Part shown: piece after piece, positions 24,311-36,610 of the stretch | Layout: each line of letters opens with the position of its first letter | How positions within the stretch are numbered: position 1 is the first letter of the stretch | Assembly (NCBI GenBank): GCA_963573305.1 | Contig: OY754332.1 | Location: forward strand, 49,885,559-49,949,558 | DNA length: 64,000 nt | Direction of reading: 5' to 3' | Origin: Pyrrhosoma nymphula | Taxonomy: Eukaryota > Arthropoda > Insecta > Odonata > Coenagrionidae | Made by a program: the position numbers and the translations under genes | Notes under the pieces: model-generated | Database searches by the model: none | Seen by the model: the letters and a program-made list of their open reading frames with translations, nothing else | Told to the model about the DNA's origin: nothing

Positions 24311-24904
24311 CCCTAGAATTAGTGTAACTACAACTAACGACGATCTAACTTCTAATACCAATTGCCCTTTGATCTTTAATAGAATCTCAAAGTTATTTTT
24401 AGTTACATATATCTCAGTTCATAACTAGTAACATTCTATTTTAATTGAAAAATACCTATTAATCAGCTGATTTTTTTAGTAAGCAATACTCCTGCTGGTG
24501 CTTGTTTGTAGAAGATGAATTGACTATAAACATCATGCCAATCATTAACTGAAACAGCCCTGCTGGTCAAGATTCGAGAATGCTAACTATTAGACCAAGA
24601 AATTTAACTTTGGGAATAGATCTTACCAAATTTCAGTAATGCTTATGCATGTTGTTTCTTTCTTGGTAACATGAACATTATTACCTTTGTAGAGTTGCTT
24701 GCAAGTACAATAAATTATTACGCTTCATTTGCCTGCATCCAAACATGTAATTATAGCCATGAAACAAAGCAGACTGAATTGGACAGTTGAAAAGGGTTTC
24801 ATGTTCCCTTACTATGAAACCTCAGTTATGAAACTACCTCACTTATGAAACTTTTTCTGTTGGTCCGCTGAAAGTTTCATAAGTGAGGTTCTACTGTAGC
24901 TGCA

Positions 24905-25560
24905 AGCAATGGCTACAACCCCCATCTAGTACACAGAATACTATGGAAAAAACAGAAAACAATATCCATAAAAAGGATTTCCTCCGCTCAGCACGCAGAA
25001 CAAAAAAGTGGTGCTCTCTCCCATTTCTGGGAGATATCTCATATAAGATTTCCAATCGCCTGCCTACCTCACTTAAAGCAGCCTTTTACCCACCATTAAC
25101 CCTTTCCAAGCTCCTAGTTAATGGTATAGGCAAACAAGAAAGACTTCTCAAGTCAGGCATTTATAAACTTAATTACAATAGTTGTAACACTTCATATGTA
25201 GGTCAGACAGGTAGAAACGCTCCTTGATACGCTCCAAGGAAAGCGTTAGTGTCAGAAAAATAAGGATTCCAGCTCCCTTTTTGCTAAGCACCTCCTGGTA
25301 TGCAACCACAAAAGCGATTTTGTTCTCAAAATTTTACACATCCCCTCCAAGGGATTAAAAATGGATGCTCTTGAGAAAATTGAGATAAGAAGGCACTAGG
25401 CAGACCCTAACAAGACCCTTTGTAATGAGCAATTGTTCCCGCAGTCCTCTCCACCCCTTTCTGAGAAACTAACCTTAAGAAAAATCAACCATTGAAGCCA
25501 CCTGTCCATGCCTACCCTTCCAAGCCATGGTATAACTGCCTATTCCATCACTCAAACCAA
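24905..25560 (+). pseudogene. Penelope-like element fragment with GIY-YIG endonuclease remnant
   Basis: The frame to 25227 contains S-G-I-Y-K-L-N-Y-N-S-C-N-T-S-Y-V-G-Q-T-G-R, matching the GIY..YVGQTGR core of the GIY-YIG nuclease found at the C terminus of Penelope-like retroelements. The stretch before it (F-L-G-D-I-S-Y-K-I-S-N-R-L) resembles the linker region of such proteins. After 25227 the frame is broken, but pieces like S-S-F-A-K-H-L and E-K-I-E-I-R-R continue the domain, then stop. The reverse transcriptase is absent. The fragment begins right at the edge of the Tigger-type element ending at 24896. Confidence 0.7.
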
Positions 25561-25764
25561 CCCCGTAACTAGGACAACAAACAATGGTTAACTAACAAAA
25601 CAAACTAGGAATTTGTACCTGATGATACCACAGATATAATAGCTAATAGATAATAAATTCTGTGGAAAAGTAAAAGTGTATTATTTAGTATGGATATTAA
25701 ATACTTTCACAAAGTAAAGCCTGAAACCATAGAGTGTATTCAGAATTTTTATATTTTCTCAAAA

Positions 25765-26100
25765 TATGTACAATTCTTGATAAAAAATTCTTACCACCTC
25801 AGGATAGAAATTTTTTCTAAGTCCACAGTTAACATTGATGTGACGTGGCTGAACCACGCCCTCTCGTGGGTGATTAATAAACAGACCGGAACGGGGACCC
25901 TTCCTCCCTACGTCTGGTGAGGGACAGGGAAGTGTCGTGCAAGGGAAAAAAGAAGTATTTGACCTACTGATGGATTATTTTCTGAGGTGAGGGGTAGGAT
26001 TCCTGGCTTGCATTTGCTTATCGGTGAGCTACAAAGGGAGAAAGGTCTGCGAAGTTGTTGCCAAGGCCTCTGGACTTATAAAGGAAAGGGATGTAACCAT
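25765..26100 (+). repeat. dispersed repeat family X, copy 1
   Basis: Shares TTCTTACCACCTC, the CTAAGTCC.CAGTT.A block, GTGACGTGGCTGAACCACGCC and TTTGACCT with four other places in the window. Unrecognised family; strongly diverged copy. Confidence 0.6.
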
Positions 26101-26842
26101 CTTTTCGAGAATCCACCACGGTATTGTAGATGTGGACTATATCTGCTGCAAATAATGCATTTACCACATTTATATAAGATTAAGGCAATTACATATTACG
26201 CACTACCATCGTTCCACTGAATCCAAGAAAATACTCTATGAACCTTCGCAGTGTTTGAACTGCAACAGCTTAATTATATTTCAGGCTTACACATTTACAT
26301 CACCAATTGCAGCATATGTAATGGAGAAGTTCAACGAAAAGTATTCTATAGACTGGCGGTTGCTGATAAAAACTTAATAATTGGACTCAAAAAGGAGGTC
26401 ATAAAATTAACGTGGAATCTTGATTACAGATGTGGAATACAAAGGTGGTCAACAAATGGAAGATAGGCTTCATTAAACAACTCCATCACTGATAAGGCCT
26501 CGTACAGCATCTATTTTCACATCAGAACGGCAAGGATGGATAAGGCATCATATGGTAAATACAGGTAGCTTAGCACCCCTTATGATGTAGTACATATTAC
26601 CAAATACCATAATTGCCAAAAAAATTTCAGTCCTCAAGTTTTCTCATTGCCATCTTTGTCACTACCAGTCAGTTGTTTATGTTCTGATCAGCTAGTCATC
26701 CTAGAGTTGAATTTCTAACAATCAGTCTATACCAGATAGAGGGAACATTAAGTGTCTACATTTTCACATGGCCACAATCTTAAAACGTAATTTCTAGCAA
26801 CTCAAGATCTGCAACCACTCTTTTTCATAGGGTGTCCAGCAG

Positions 26843-26880
26843 ACCAGGAAGAAATAATTTCCACATTATTTCTTCCTGGT
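26843..26880. repeat. short hairpin
   Basis: ACCAGGAAGAAATAAT and its exact complement with a six-base loop. Confidence 0.7.
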
Positions 26881-27182
26881 TTTCATAACAAAAATATCCC
26901 CCACATACTAAGGCATTATATTCTGCTTTATGTGATAATTCTATAGGTAGCTTTAAAATTATATAATTCCAGAGTATTTTTGTAATTAAGCACTCAAATT
27001 AAATTTCTGTCAATGTTAAGCTCACATTTTGCTTGATAAAACACTTCTGGATCTTATTGTAATAGTAACAAATTGACGTAAGTTCGTTGAACTTACATCA
27101 ATTCAATAAAAAATGTATGCCCCCACTTGATAAAATTCAACATAGGTCATAATAAGATAATGATAATGAATGATACAATTAA

Positions 27183-27480
27183 TTGTACAGTTTTGTTAAA
27201 AAAAATCTTACCACCTCGGAGCTGAAAAATTTTTTAAGTTCCAAGTTGATGGCGATGTGACAATGCAGCTGAACCACACCCCCTGCATTGAAGATCAATA
27301 AACGCACAGAATAGCAAAAAAGGGCCTCCTCCCAGCAGCTGGTGAGGGGGAAGATGCACACAAGGAAAATTTTGAAGGGTCCAGGTTTCCATTTGCTTTG
27401 AGGGGGTGATAATGAAAGAGGGATCCCTTAGTAAGGTTGCTCGTAGACCCCTTCCTTGCAACAACTGCTAGAAAATGCTG
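27183..27480 (+). repeat. dispersed repeat family X, copy 2
   Basis: Starts ACAGTTTTGTTAAAAAAAAT then CTTACCACCTCGGAG, with GATGTGACAATGCAGCTGAA, AACCACACCCCCTG and an AGCAGCTGGTGAGGGGGAAG block. Overlapping open frames on the minus strand are by-products of the repeat. Confidence 0.65.
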
Positions 27481-28118
27481 CAACCCCAACCTTGGTCTTT
27501 ACCCCCACAGCTCATATAATTTCGTATTTTACATGACTTTACTTCATACACATTTATTAATGTTTAAAATTTTAGTGTTGACTTTTTCACTACCTATAAT
27601 TCCTTCTGGTATCAGAATTTTAATTATCATTGAAATGCTGCTGATGTAGCGTTGTACTTCGCTCGTATTTAGCTACCTACATAGTATGGCTTGGTCGAGG
27701 CATGGTTTAATCATTATTGAGTGTGATGTGTAATTTGGTGGTGGTTTTCAAAAGTGACAACATTTCAGCTTAAATGCATTCTCGTTTATCAAGTGTCTCA
27801 GTTAATTATTACCTATCATTTCCTTGTCTCGAATGATCAATTCTTCAGGAATAGGTTTAAATAATAAGTGTAGGAGTAGTAGTAGTGTCACAAACGAAGC
27901 ACCTTAATCATGCCCCACTGTAGAAAATGTTCACGTATTATGATTAGCATTTGAGGTCATCATAAAATACGAATTTGTGGTAGAATATTGAATTTCGTTG
28001 TTGCTAGCCTTAAGTCTCCCCTGAGGTCCAAATTTCTATGCAGTTACTGTATTTAGTAGCTAGTAAAATCATCAGAAATTAAAAGGGTAATACATTATTA
28101 ATTAAATTGTTATTCCAG

Positions 28119-28224
28119 CCATATGCAAAGATTTCTTTGTGCTGTTGTGGGGTGATGTTGCCTTATAGCAATTTTGCCGAGAGACCAATGGGTTTCAAAA
28201 GTTGCTATCTCGTAATACATTGTG
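28119..28224 (+). CDS. possible exon of an unrecognised plus-strand gene
   Basis: A 106-bp open stretch between an acceptor (TTGTTATTCCAG at 28107-28118) and a strong donor (TGTG|GTAAGT at 28225). Read from the acceptor it gives 35 codons plus one base (K-I-S-L-C-C-C-G-V-M-L-P-Y near the start, ending S-C-Y-L-V-I-H-C). The phase matches the next candidate exon at 28873. I do not recognise the protein. It lies on the opposite strand inside a large Syp intron. It could be a nested gene, a processed fragment or chance. Confidence 0.3.
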
Positions 28225-28872
28225 GTAAGTAATTGTTGGGAGATGTAATTGGTATACGTGTAATATTTACGGTTTCATTTGTCTTACTGTAAAAAGTATA
28301 ATAATTTAAGTTCCACATTTGATGCAATGACACGTTTGATGCACGGATAATTCACAACACAATCTGGTGAAGTTCTGACAGTTGTGGTGAAAGACAGCTT
28401 ACTGCTAAAGGCTGTTATAAATCTGCTGCAAGTCCTAAGTTAGTGGATAAACTTAATATAAATACTTGCTAAGTGTTTTCTCGTATCTGTCAAGGTTGCA
28501 CTTCCTCGGGATAATTTTTTATCAAGTAAATTTTATCAAGTAACAAATTGTATAGGTTATCCATGGGCTATGGCTTTGGTGTTAGCATAATGAATTTCAG
28601 ATCTAGTAGTGGCATGCTGCTTTGCTATTATTAATGCATTTTGTTTTTTTTTTATTGAAAAGACATTATCAACTTGCCTGATCATGATGCATGATTCAGG
28701 CTGTTGATGCACTATGACGATAACATACGACAAAATTTGATATCTTTCAATGGGATGAATATTTATTTGTGCAATGGTGGTGAAGACGAAAAGTGATGTC
28801 AGATGAAGTGTTTCTATATTGAATGCTTTTCATACTAAAGTCATTATTAAATCTTCCCTTCTCATGTTCCAG

Positions 28873-28975
28873 AATTCTATCATTGGAGGGCCACCAACCA
28901 TCCTGCTGAAGGCATGGTCAACATTTGGGATGAGCACTTTGGTAAACTAGGGTCTATTCACCTCCTTCAAGATAA
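28873..28975 (+). CDS. possible second exon of the same unrecognised gene
   Basis: A 103-bp stretch after a good polypyrimidine tract and acceptor (TCTCATGTTCCAG) and before a donor (GATAA|GTGAG at 28976). Two bases complete the split codon, then 33 open codons follow (F-Y-H-W-R-A-T-N-H-P-A-E-G-M near the start, then N-I-W-D-E-H-F-G-K-L-G). Composition looks protein-like, with W, H and G in a plausible pattern. No flanking exons on either side were found, so the model is incomplete. Confidence 0.33.
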
Positions 28976-30327
28976 GTGAGGTTAAACTTTAACATGGCTG
29001 AATTTTTCCTTGAAATAATGTACTCCACCGCACAAAAGGGGGTGATTTCTCTTGTCATCCATAAAGAAAGTCTTATTCACTTGGTTTTTCACATTTAAAT
29101 GACACACGACCCGGGTTCCATCGCGTAGTGACATCATCGGGTACACAAAGTAAACAGAAGACTGCTTTAATAATCACAAGATGCAGGGACAAGTGGTCTG
29201 CAGATAGTGAGGGAGAAGTTATGGTTATGAGAAGAGGTTATGGTAGGATATTAGATAGAGATGGGTAAATTACCGTAATAATTATTTGAGGTATCTGCTG
29301 CTTTTCATAAATTACCATTGTTTTCCAGTTATCTAAGCTTTAAGCATGTAGCAGTTAATATAGGATTAAAAATAAGAAATCCAATAGCAAAAGGAAGAGA
29401 ATAACAATGTTTTAACCACTTCTAATACATTAATAAATTAGAATTTTAAAAATTGTAAAAATAAATACGGCAGCAACACGCAATCAGGATTTCTTTTTCC
29501 ATAGTATGAGAACTTTCTAGAAGGATGTTCTAATATTCTCATGCAGTAGACTATAGTGTAATAATTTAAGTAAAATATTCATGAGTTGCACATGCCTCAA
29601 TTTATAATAAAACGTGCAGGAAATGTGAATGGACTTGGCTTAAAAGGATATGTTTGGAATTTATTATTATGAAAAATTTTCTCGCCTTCATTTTCCTGAA
29701 CATTACCAAACATTACTGTAATGTTCAGTGGTGGTTGTAAATTATGAAAAATACCATGGTAACTTTGCAAAAATTACTGCGGTCATTTTCAGAGTAGCCC
29801 ATCTCTAATAGTAGAGGGAAGAGGATGTACATTGCCCAAGCATCTGTTAAATTACACCGGTGGCCTGTCTGCTGGTAACTTAAGTTGGAGGACTCGGGAA
29901 GAGAGGTGCAGAAGGACTCCAGAGTGCGAGGCATATTACAGTTGGATGTATACATCATCACATTTATCAGCAAGATATTTTTCATCACAGCTAACAAAAT
30001 CTTAGCCACAAGGTGTGTGCCATACCTGTTCCAAATAATATACATACATACTTACATATTTGCAACATAGGCCTCCCTGATTATCTATTTTTTTTAATTA
30101 TACGAGTCTTGATTAATTTTTCTAGTTTTAATCCACTGGACACCTTTTTTGTGCAATTCACTCCATAACAAACGCTGTACTTAGAGGTAATCCACCCATC
30201 TTGTGATGGTGAGTGGATTTTTAGTTTTTAAACCATAATTTTTGACACTATTTATGACTTTATGATCAATTCACAAGGCATATGACAAAGGGTACTTAGG
30301 GCCCATAAAATAGACTTGAGCAATGGC

Positions 30328-30480
30328 TGCCACGATGGAAACACCAGTTCCCATTCAGTCACCTAAGTTAGGCACCGTTGGACTCTGCTCGAGTTTGGGG
30401 GGGGAGGGGGGGGGGTGATCCTTCTAATTGTACAGGGGCAACCCCTGTCTCCAAGTGGTAGATAGTACATGTGAAATTAC
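30328..30480 (+). repeat. 5S-rRNA-derived SINE, copy 1
   Basis: Contains ACACCAGTTCCCATTCAGTC, CACCTAAGTTAGGCACCGTTGG, matching the 5S rRNA run ACACCGGTTC..CACCGAAGTTAAGC..CGTCGG, followed by a G-run and then GTGATCC. The following body (GTCTCCAAGTGGTAGATA) matches the other two copies at 48993 and about 60435. The 5S box C region is replaced by a G-tract. Confidence 0.65.
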
Positions 30481-31332
30481 CTTAGCCATCGAAGCTTGTT
30501 AGATTAAAATTCTACTACTACAAAGAGACTTTCAGCTGTGCTGTTCCAAAACCAGTAATAGCTTAAATTTCTGAAATTAACGTGTGCATCACCTTATGCA
30601 GGCTTGGGCTATGGACATCGCCCTTCCTTGTGACTATAATAGTGAATTTGGCTGGCCATGCGTGCATGATGCTATGATAATGATGAAACCTAATAAATAA
30701 ATGATGAAACCTAATAAATAAATGAGTTAAACCAAGTGAATAAGACTTTCATTATGAAATTATTCCACTAAGTTGATGCCATTATCATCACTGCCATCCA
30801 TTAAGTCTTCCTTGATACATATTGGATGAACAAATTGCACCTCTTGAAAATATGCCTACTTCTGCTGTTTCAATTTTCGTGGGAAACTCTTTTTCTAAAG
30901 CTGTATTGATACCACTTGATGTGTTTACCTATAAGGTATCATGAATTGTAGAAAGATGATCATATCCATAATTGATATAGTGTACAATAATCAATGTTTT
31001 TATTTTTGCATTAAAAGTGGTTTTTTTTGTTAGCAATGCCTTTCATTTCCTAAATGGTTGCTAGTATATGTTTGAACCATTAATTACCTTCTCTCATATT
31101 CTTCCACAAAAGTTATTTATTGGGTAATCAGTTAACATAGCGAATATCAATTTTGGGATTCATTATTTCTGAAGCCACTGGTGGCCTTTGTTGTGTTTCT
31201 TGTCATTATTTTCAGTTCACTATGTACCAAATAATGCTCATATAACAAGTATTTTAGAAGAAACTGTTTCAGGCTTGATTTGGTGGCATTCATCCATCAC
31301 GGAGAAAATGGAATAACTTTGTGAATACAACT

Positions 31333-31407
31333 TTAAGGATTTTATTTACTCGACCCAGGTTTTGGCACTGCGAAGTGTCGAAACCTGGGTTTCAATAAAA
31401 TCCTTAA
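31333..31407. repeat. foldback hairpin
   Basis: TTAAGGATTTTATTTACTCG with CCAGGTTT, then GCACTGCGAAGTGTCG as apex, then the complement ending ATAAAATCCTTAA. The CCAGGTTT/AAACCTGG pair recalls the foldback at 3195-3311. Confidence 0.7.
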
Positions 31408-33399
31408 AATGGTAGTCGCAAATTTATATTGAATTTTCTCTGGATAAAATATTAATGACAATTATTTGAATGTGCATAAGGGAAGTGCATAGGGTATTTA
31501 TGCATTTAGAGGAGGCATATGACAGGGAAGATACCTTTACGAAAAGTAATTTAAACGAAAGATATGCAAGAATAGGGCAATATCAAGGAACTTGTTAAAA
31601 CAGAGTCAATTTTATAGGCTTATCACCAATAAGAATCGTTTTTCTGCACTGCGCCTACTCCGACAGGGATCAGCAGGATGGGTATGTATGTATGTAAGTA
31701 TAATTATCTAAAAATATCAGTAGAAGTAACTATTCTGTACGCTTAAATATAATGAAGTATAAAGATTCAAATTGGAACTAGACGGGCCTGTTTGGTCGCG
31801 GTAGGTAGTGATGCCAATGCCATCTAGCGAGGCGTAACAGTACTCTCAAGCATACTCAGCACACAGTGGCCCCTTTTGGCTCCAATCGACACTACGTGCT
31901 CAGTTGCAATCGCTTTCCCCTCCACCCCATCCCTCTCAGAACGAAGGGAAGCGATTTAACGTGGGACTTGACACTACTTGGTGGATACCATTCAAATTGT
32001 CCTAAATAACTATCATCCTGTGTTGCGGCTGATGTTGGAACTAATTGGAACCATTGAAGTTGGCTGCTAGGGCCAGGCATGCGACGAAAGTGCCTTATCT
32101 CGTACAGAAAACTCCTATCGACTGTGCAAGACCACAATCGATTGTGGTAAGGATTTCCTTGTTGAAGCATAGAGGCGCTGCTGTAGCCTAATTCTTAAAG
32201 CTCTGGATAGGATTGGTGGTGTTATTTATGTAAAACTTAAGAATGCGTTTGACTTTTTCAGTATGGGAAATACAATTTTAAGCGGAAATAAAATGAATGT
32301 GAAATTCCTCAGAAGCTGGGGTTTCGATTCAAATCACGTGCCTACACTTCCTTGTGGACTTGCGCATGGCGCTGCTGCAAAGCTTATGCGCAATGGGCTT
32401 ACGGGTCTGTCGCCCCCCTGCTAGGGCTCCCAAAAGGACACCCCCTCCCCCCCAACTAGTGGAAGCCACCTGAGAAGTTTAGGCGTGGGAAAGCGATGAG
32501 TGAAATGTGATACTTTTGGTTCGAGTCATAACTGATGAGGGACTCCCAGCGGGCAACGCCCCCTGGGTGAAATGTGATGCTGATGCGAGAAAAAATATCA
32601 CATCACTCCGACCCTGCGATGAGCGCCAAGGTGAGGGTGGGGGGAGAGAGAGAGGTTGGCCAAGGACGCGTAGCTGTTCGCTGGACTGCCGAAAGCGCTC
32701 GAATTGAAGGCCTGAGGAAAAAAGCACTGGAAATCCTATTTGCTCTACACTAATACAGAACATGTATTAAACTTAACGTACTTGAGAAGTATCTGTATTG
32801 AAAGATAAAGGATGCAGTTAGAATATATAGCCAAGCTAATTTTCGTATCACTTCTCATAGCCGAGGAACATTTCTGCGATATGATCGATTTTAGGCAAAT
32901 TTACTATGATAGCGCTTCCTGTCGGCAGATTTCTGAACCTATTGATCTCGGTGGCTCCGTCGACTCGACTTTCGTAAAAATACTCAAATTACTTGAGTCG
33001 AATACCAACTACTCGACTCGAATTTTCGCAAACTCGCACATCCCTATATACAAGATATTATAGATGTATTTTTTAAATTGTTTATAAAAAACAAACTAGT
33101 TTTATTGTGCATGAAACTATCATAAATCTAAAGAACATACAATAATTAAAAAACTGAAAAAATTTCATTTTGAACAGTAATCTACAATCGAAGATAAAAA
33201 ATAATTTTCAAATGAAAATTTCCCTAAATAAAATATAGTTTTAAGGGCAGAAATTCCATGGAAAATTAGGAGGCGAATGGATTAACTACTATTTCCTAAA
33301 TGTATTAGAAAAATACTTTCTGTGGAGGTTTCCTGTGCTCATATGGAGATTAGAAAAGAATATTTGTACCCTGCCTTTTATTCTAGTAACTTTTAAAAA

Positions 33400-33715
33400 C
33401 AAGGATGATTTGGTGACTTTGACACCCTACCGACCTTTCCTACCCTCATTCTTCCTCCCTAACCTAATCATTCCCCTCGCCGAAATGATCCCTTTGCAGG
33501 TCAAATTTTTTTTCAGAGGGGTGTACCCTCTTACTCTGGGGTTCCCTCCCGCCAAGTGAATTCAGAAGAAGGGTCCTTTTCCATTCCATGCATTTAATGC
33601 TTTCCCGCACAGTGGCTTGGTTTGGCCGTGTTGTCACATCGCCGTCAACTTGGGACTTCGAACTTTTTCGGCTCCTTGGTGGTAAGATTTTTTTTAACAG
33701 GACTGAACACTACAG
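33400..33715 (-). repeat. dispersed repeat family X, copy 3 (reverse)
   Basis: On the minus strand it starts CAGTCCTGTTAAAAAAAATC then TTACCACCAAGGAGCCG, with GGCGATGTGACAACACGG and TTTGACCTGCAAAGGGAT, the same order of blocks as the copies at 45550 and 63560. Confidence 0.65.
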
Positions 33716-35226
33716 AAATACTATGGCATGTCTAATAATTGCCTGATCATTTTCAGATTGTGGTACTTGATTTTTAATAGCCACCATATAAGTGGGTACC
33801 ACAATTTGAAATACAATAAGCTGTACCATGAATGTAAATTATCAGTACACTCAATCCACAATTGACAATTGGTAAAAAATAATGATCTAAGAATTGAAAA
33901 AATTGAAATTCAGAAAATCTCTAAAATATTATGAACTAAAATCTTAACTACTAACTTAGTAGTTGGAAGCAGCACTATCAATTGGAAGTCCTAATCACAC
34001 AGGATGGTCAATAAAACAAGGAGAAACGCTATAAATGCTTCACCAGAGTAGTGAGCACTAGGAGGAAGACACAGTCCTCAAGCATGCCTCAGTCTATGGA
34101 TTAAATACTGATTAAGGAAAAAAATCCAGAAAAAGCTCTGAGCATTATAAAGATGACAAGCTCCAAAGTCAAGATAAAGATGTGGCCTGTCAACTACTAT
34201 TACTGAATCACTTTTAGCCCATAAATTATTTCCATATCGAATCTATAACTTAGAATTATAAAACATGTTCAACGTCATCACACATATGACTTGACAACAT
34301 TTTGAAGGTGAACATCTTCACTTGACATTTTCAATGCAGCAATAATACGTTTTTACTTTCACCGCAAACTGAAGCTTTCTAAATACAAACTTGGATGACC
34401 ATTGCCAACTGTTAGCATTGAACATGTCAAAATATTCTAATTTTCTTTCTCCATAATTTGCCCGATTCTTTAAGTTATAAATGTGTATTACAATATCTGT
34501 GACCCCAGCTAACTAATAAATTCAGCTGCAGTCACGATTCATATCTTCCATATTAGATACATATTTCAACATAAGAGAATAATGACCTTCTGTAAGCATC
34601 AGTCAACATCTCCAGCACACAGGGCTCCCAAGGGATTGAGGAGCCCAGTGCAAACAAACCCCACCCCCCCTAACTTAGCATTCCCTTTTCAATATTGTAG
34701 CATCTTTTAAGCATATTTCAGGGAAAGAAGGAAATTAACCTACAAAATGGCTAATGATTTCCAGAAAATTTACATATGTAGGTACATATACATGGTAGGT
34801 AAGTAGTAGGCAATTTCGGGAAATAGTCTGGTTTCCCTGCACCTTTTGAATAAGGCAAGCCTCAATAAAATGATAATATGAGAAATGGAAAGAAGGAACA
34901 ACCTTAATATTAACAAGCTTTAAAAATATATCAGCTGCAAGCTAACTTTGCCAGTGCCTACTGTGGTATGGACCTCCCATTCAGTCTTATATTAGATGGG
35001 CCAGGGAAATAACAACATCATATGGCATAAGAGTGGAGTTTTGACTAACTAACTGTCTCTGAAGCAGGAGAGTATGCTAAACAAAGGATCAGTAATAACA
35101 CAATTCAAGCCTCGACATAAATTAATAAAATGTCAAAAGGAAAAATTATTTTAAAAATTCCAATGGTAAAAATGATAGCAGAAAATGTGGATATGTAGCG
35201 GTTCATTTTCTCCCGGCGAATAGCTG

Positions 35227-35310
35227 AAGTAAATTGTTCACGGGTTTCCGTCCGGGTTAGTGGCTAACTACTCCACTAACGCAGATGGAGACCCGTGAAC
35301 AATTTACTTT
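35227..35310. repeat. foldback hairpin
   Basis: AAGTAAATTGTTCACGGGT at 35227, and its complement ending at 35310. The arms are about 38 nt with a TTAGTGG/CCACTAA base pairing near the loop. Confidence 0.7.
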
Positions 35311-36610
35311 AGAAAATGTGGATGTTTGCTAAGATGAGTAAATCTTATTGACAAACAAAGTAATTGAAATATTCAGTGAAAAGTTCTGTAACGGCCAGCA
35401 GTTTACTACTTGAACAAAAAAGGTTGCACACTTGTATGCAACACCTGAGTTATCTACCAACAATTCCAAGGCATGCCAAAAGCAAAAACGCTCATTAGCA
35501 CAAGAAATGTCCACCTCCACTGCAAAAATACAGCAATTTGATCCGGCGCTTTTGATGGTGCCTAGCAGCCAGCAACATTCAATGAAAAGTTCATGCCCTT
35601 TAAGGAAAAGCCAGAAACAAGGAAATAAATCGATGAGTGAAAAAATAAGGTTCTCTTCCATTCTCTATAAGGAATAGCAAGAGAAATAGCAAACAGGCCA
35701 GGATAAGGCAACAGCAAAAGGATTTTAATTGCAGGTGACAGACAGTCAAAATGAAGTTTAGATTGCGGAAATTCTGTATTCATGCAGTTTTCATCAATGC
35801 CTCAAATAATTGAGGAATGCACTTGGTCCAAGATGAGAATTGACCCAGGCACAGCAAACACAAGAGCTGATGCAAGAAAGAAAACTCAGATGAAAAACCT
35901 TACTAAGGGTTGACTTGTAAAAGACTCGATACTGTATGCAATTAATAGATATAACCAGTGATGGCATGCAGTCCAGGGACTAAGGAAGAGATGCATGAAA
36001 AATTACATAAGATATGATCCTTAGGGAGTTTGGAAATTAATCCAAATCTGCATTAACTTTGAATACGAAAATGCAAAATTTATTGAAGCATGACAATTAA
36101 TTAATGACCAACACATCCAATGGCTAGACAGACCATCTAAAACCCTATTTTAATAGAAAAAAAATAAATTTCTAAGGATACTTCGCTTCAACAACTATGT
36201 CCCCAGGATTCAATGGTGGGCAAAAAACAACAATACATATCATAATTTCATATGCCATTCCAACCTGTCATATCCCAAGTTTATTTAGAGATGTGCTCAG
36301 GTTTTTTTGAGTCATGACTGAGTAAAAATGCCAAAATCAGTTGTTCCGTGTTGTGCTAAAAATTTTTAATTGTAGCCAAATTATGTGTTCTGAATACGTT
36401 AGTTTTCATTGTACTGAACTGCTGACTTAGTTCTACTCAATTTCCAATATGCTTAGTGTTTACTCAAATATCCTAAAAACATAACCTGCTTCCTCTAGCA
36501 GAAACTCAGTGAGGCATTATTTTCCCAAATCCCTCCTTTTTTCAGAAATCTCTACTTTTTTCTATATTCTTACATGAATTAAGAGAAACTTTCTCCAATA
36601 AATCCAACTA

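Larger units (their letters stand above)
22372..24896. mobile_element. Tigger/pogo-type element, 2.5 kb, with nested insertions
   Basis: Inverted ends CAGTAGAACCTCAGATATAA at 22372 and GTTTCATAAGTGAGGTTCTACTG ending at 24896 (complement CAGTAGAACCTCACTTATG), flanked by TA on both sides. Subterminal repeats of the CTTATACGAC / CTTATGAAAC type occur near both ends, with a GGTCCG motif at 22438 and 24863. No recognisable transposase remains. The middle is occupied by another inverted-repeat element (22760-23825) and a hAT-type MITE (24133-24310). Confidence 0.72.

Noticed and set aside
26278..26370. Possible plus-strand exon after TTTCAG at 26277
   Set aside because: About 30 open codons that look protein-like, but there is a stop and no donor, and no partner exon was found.
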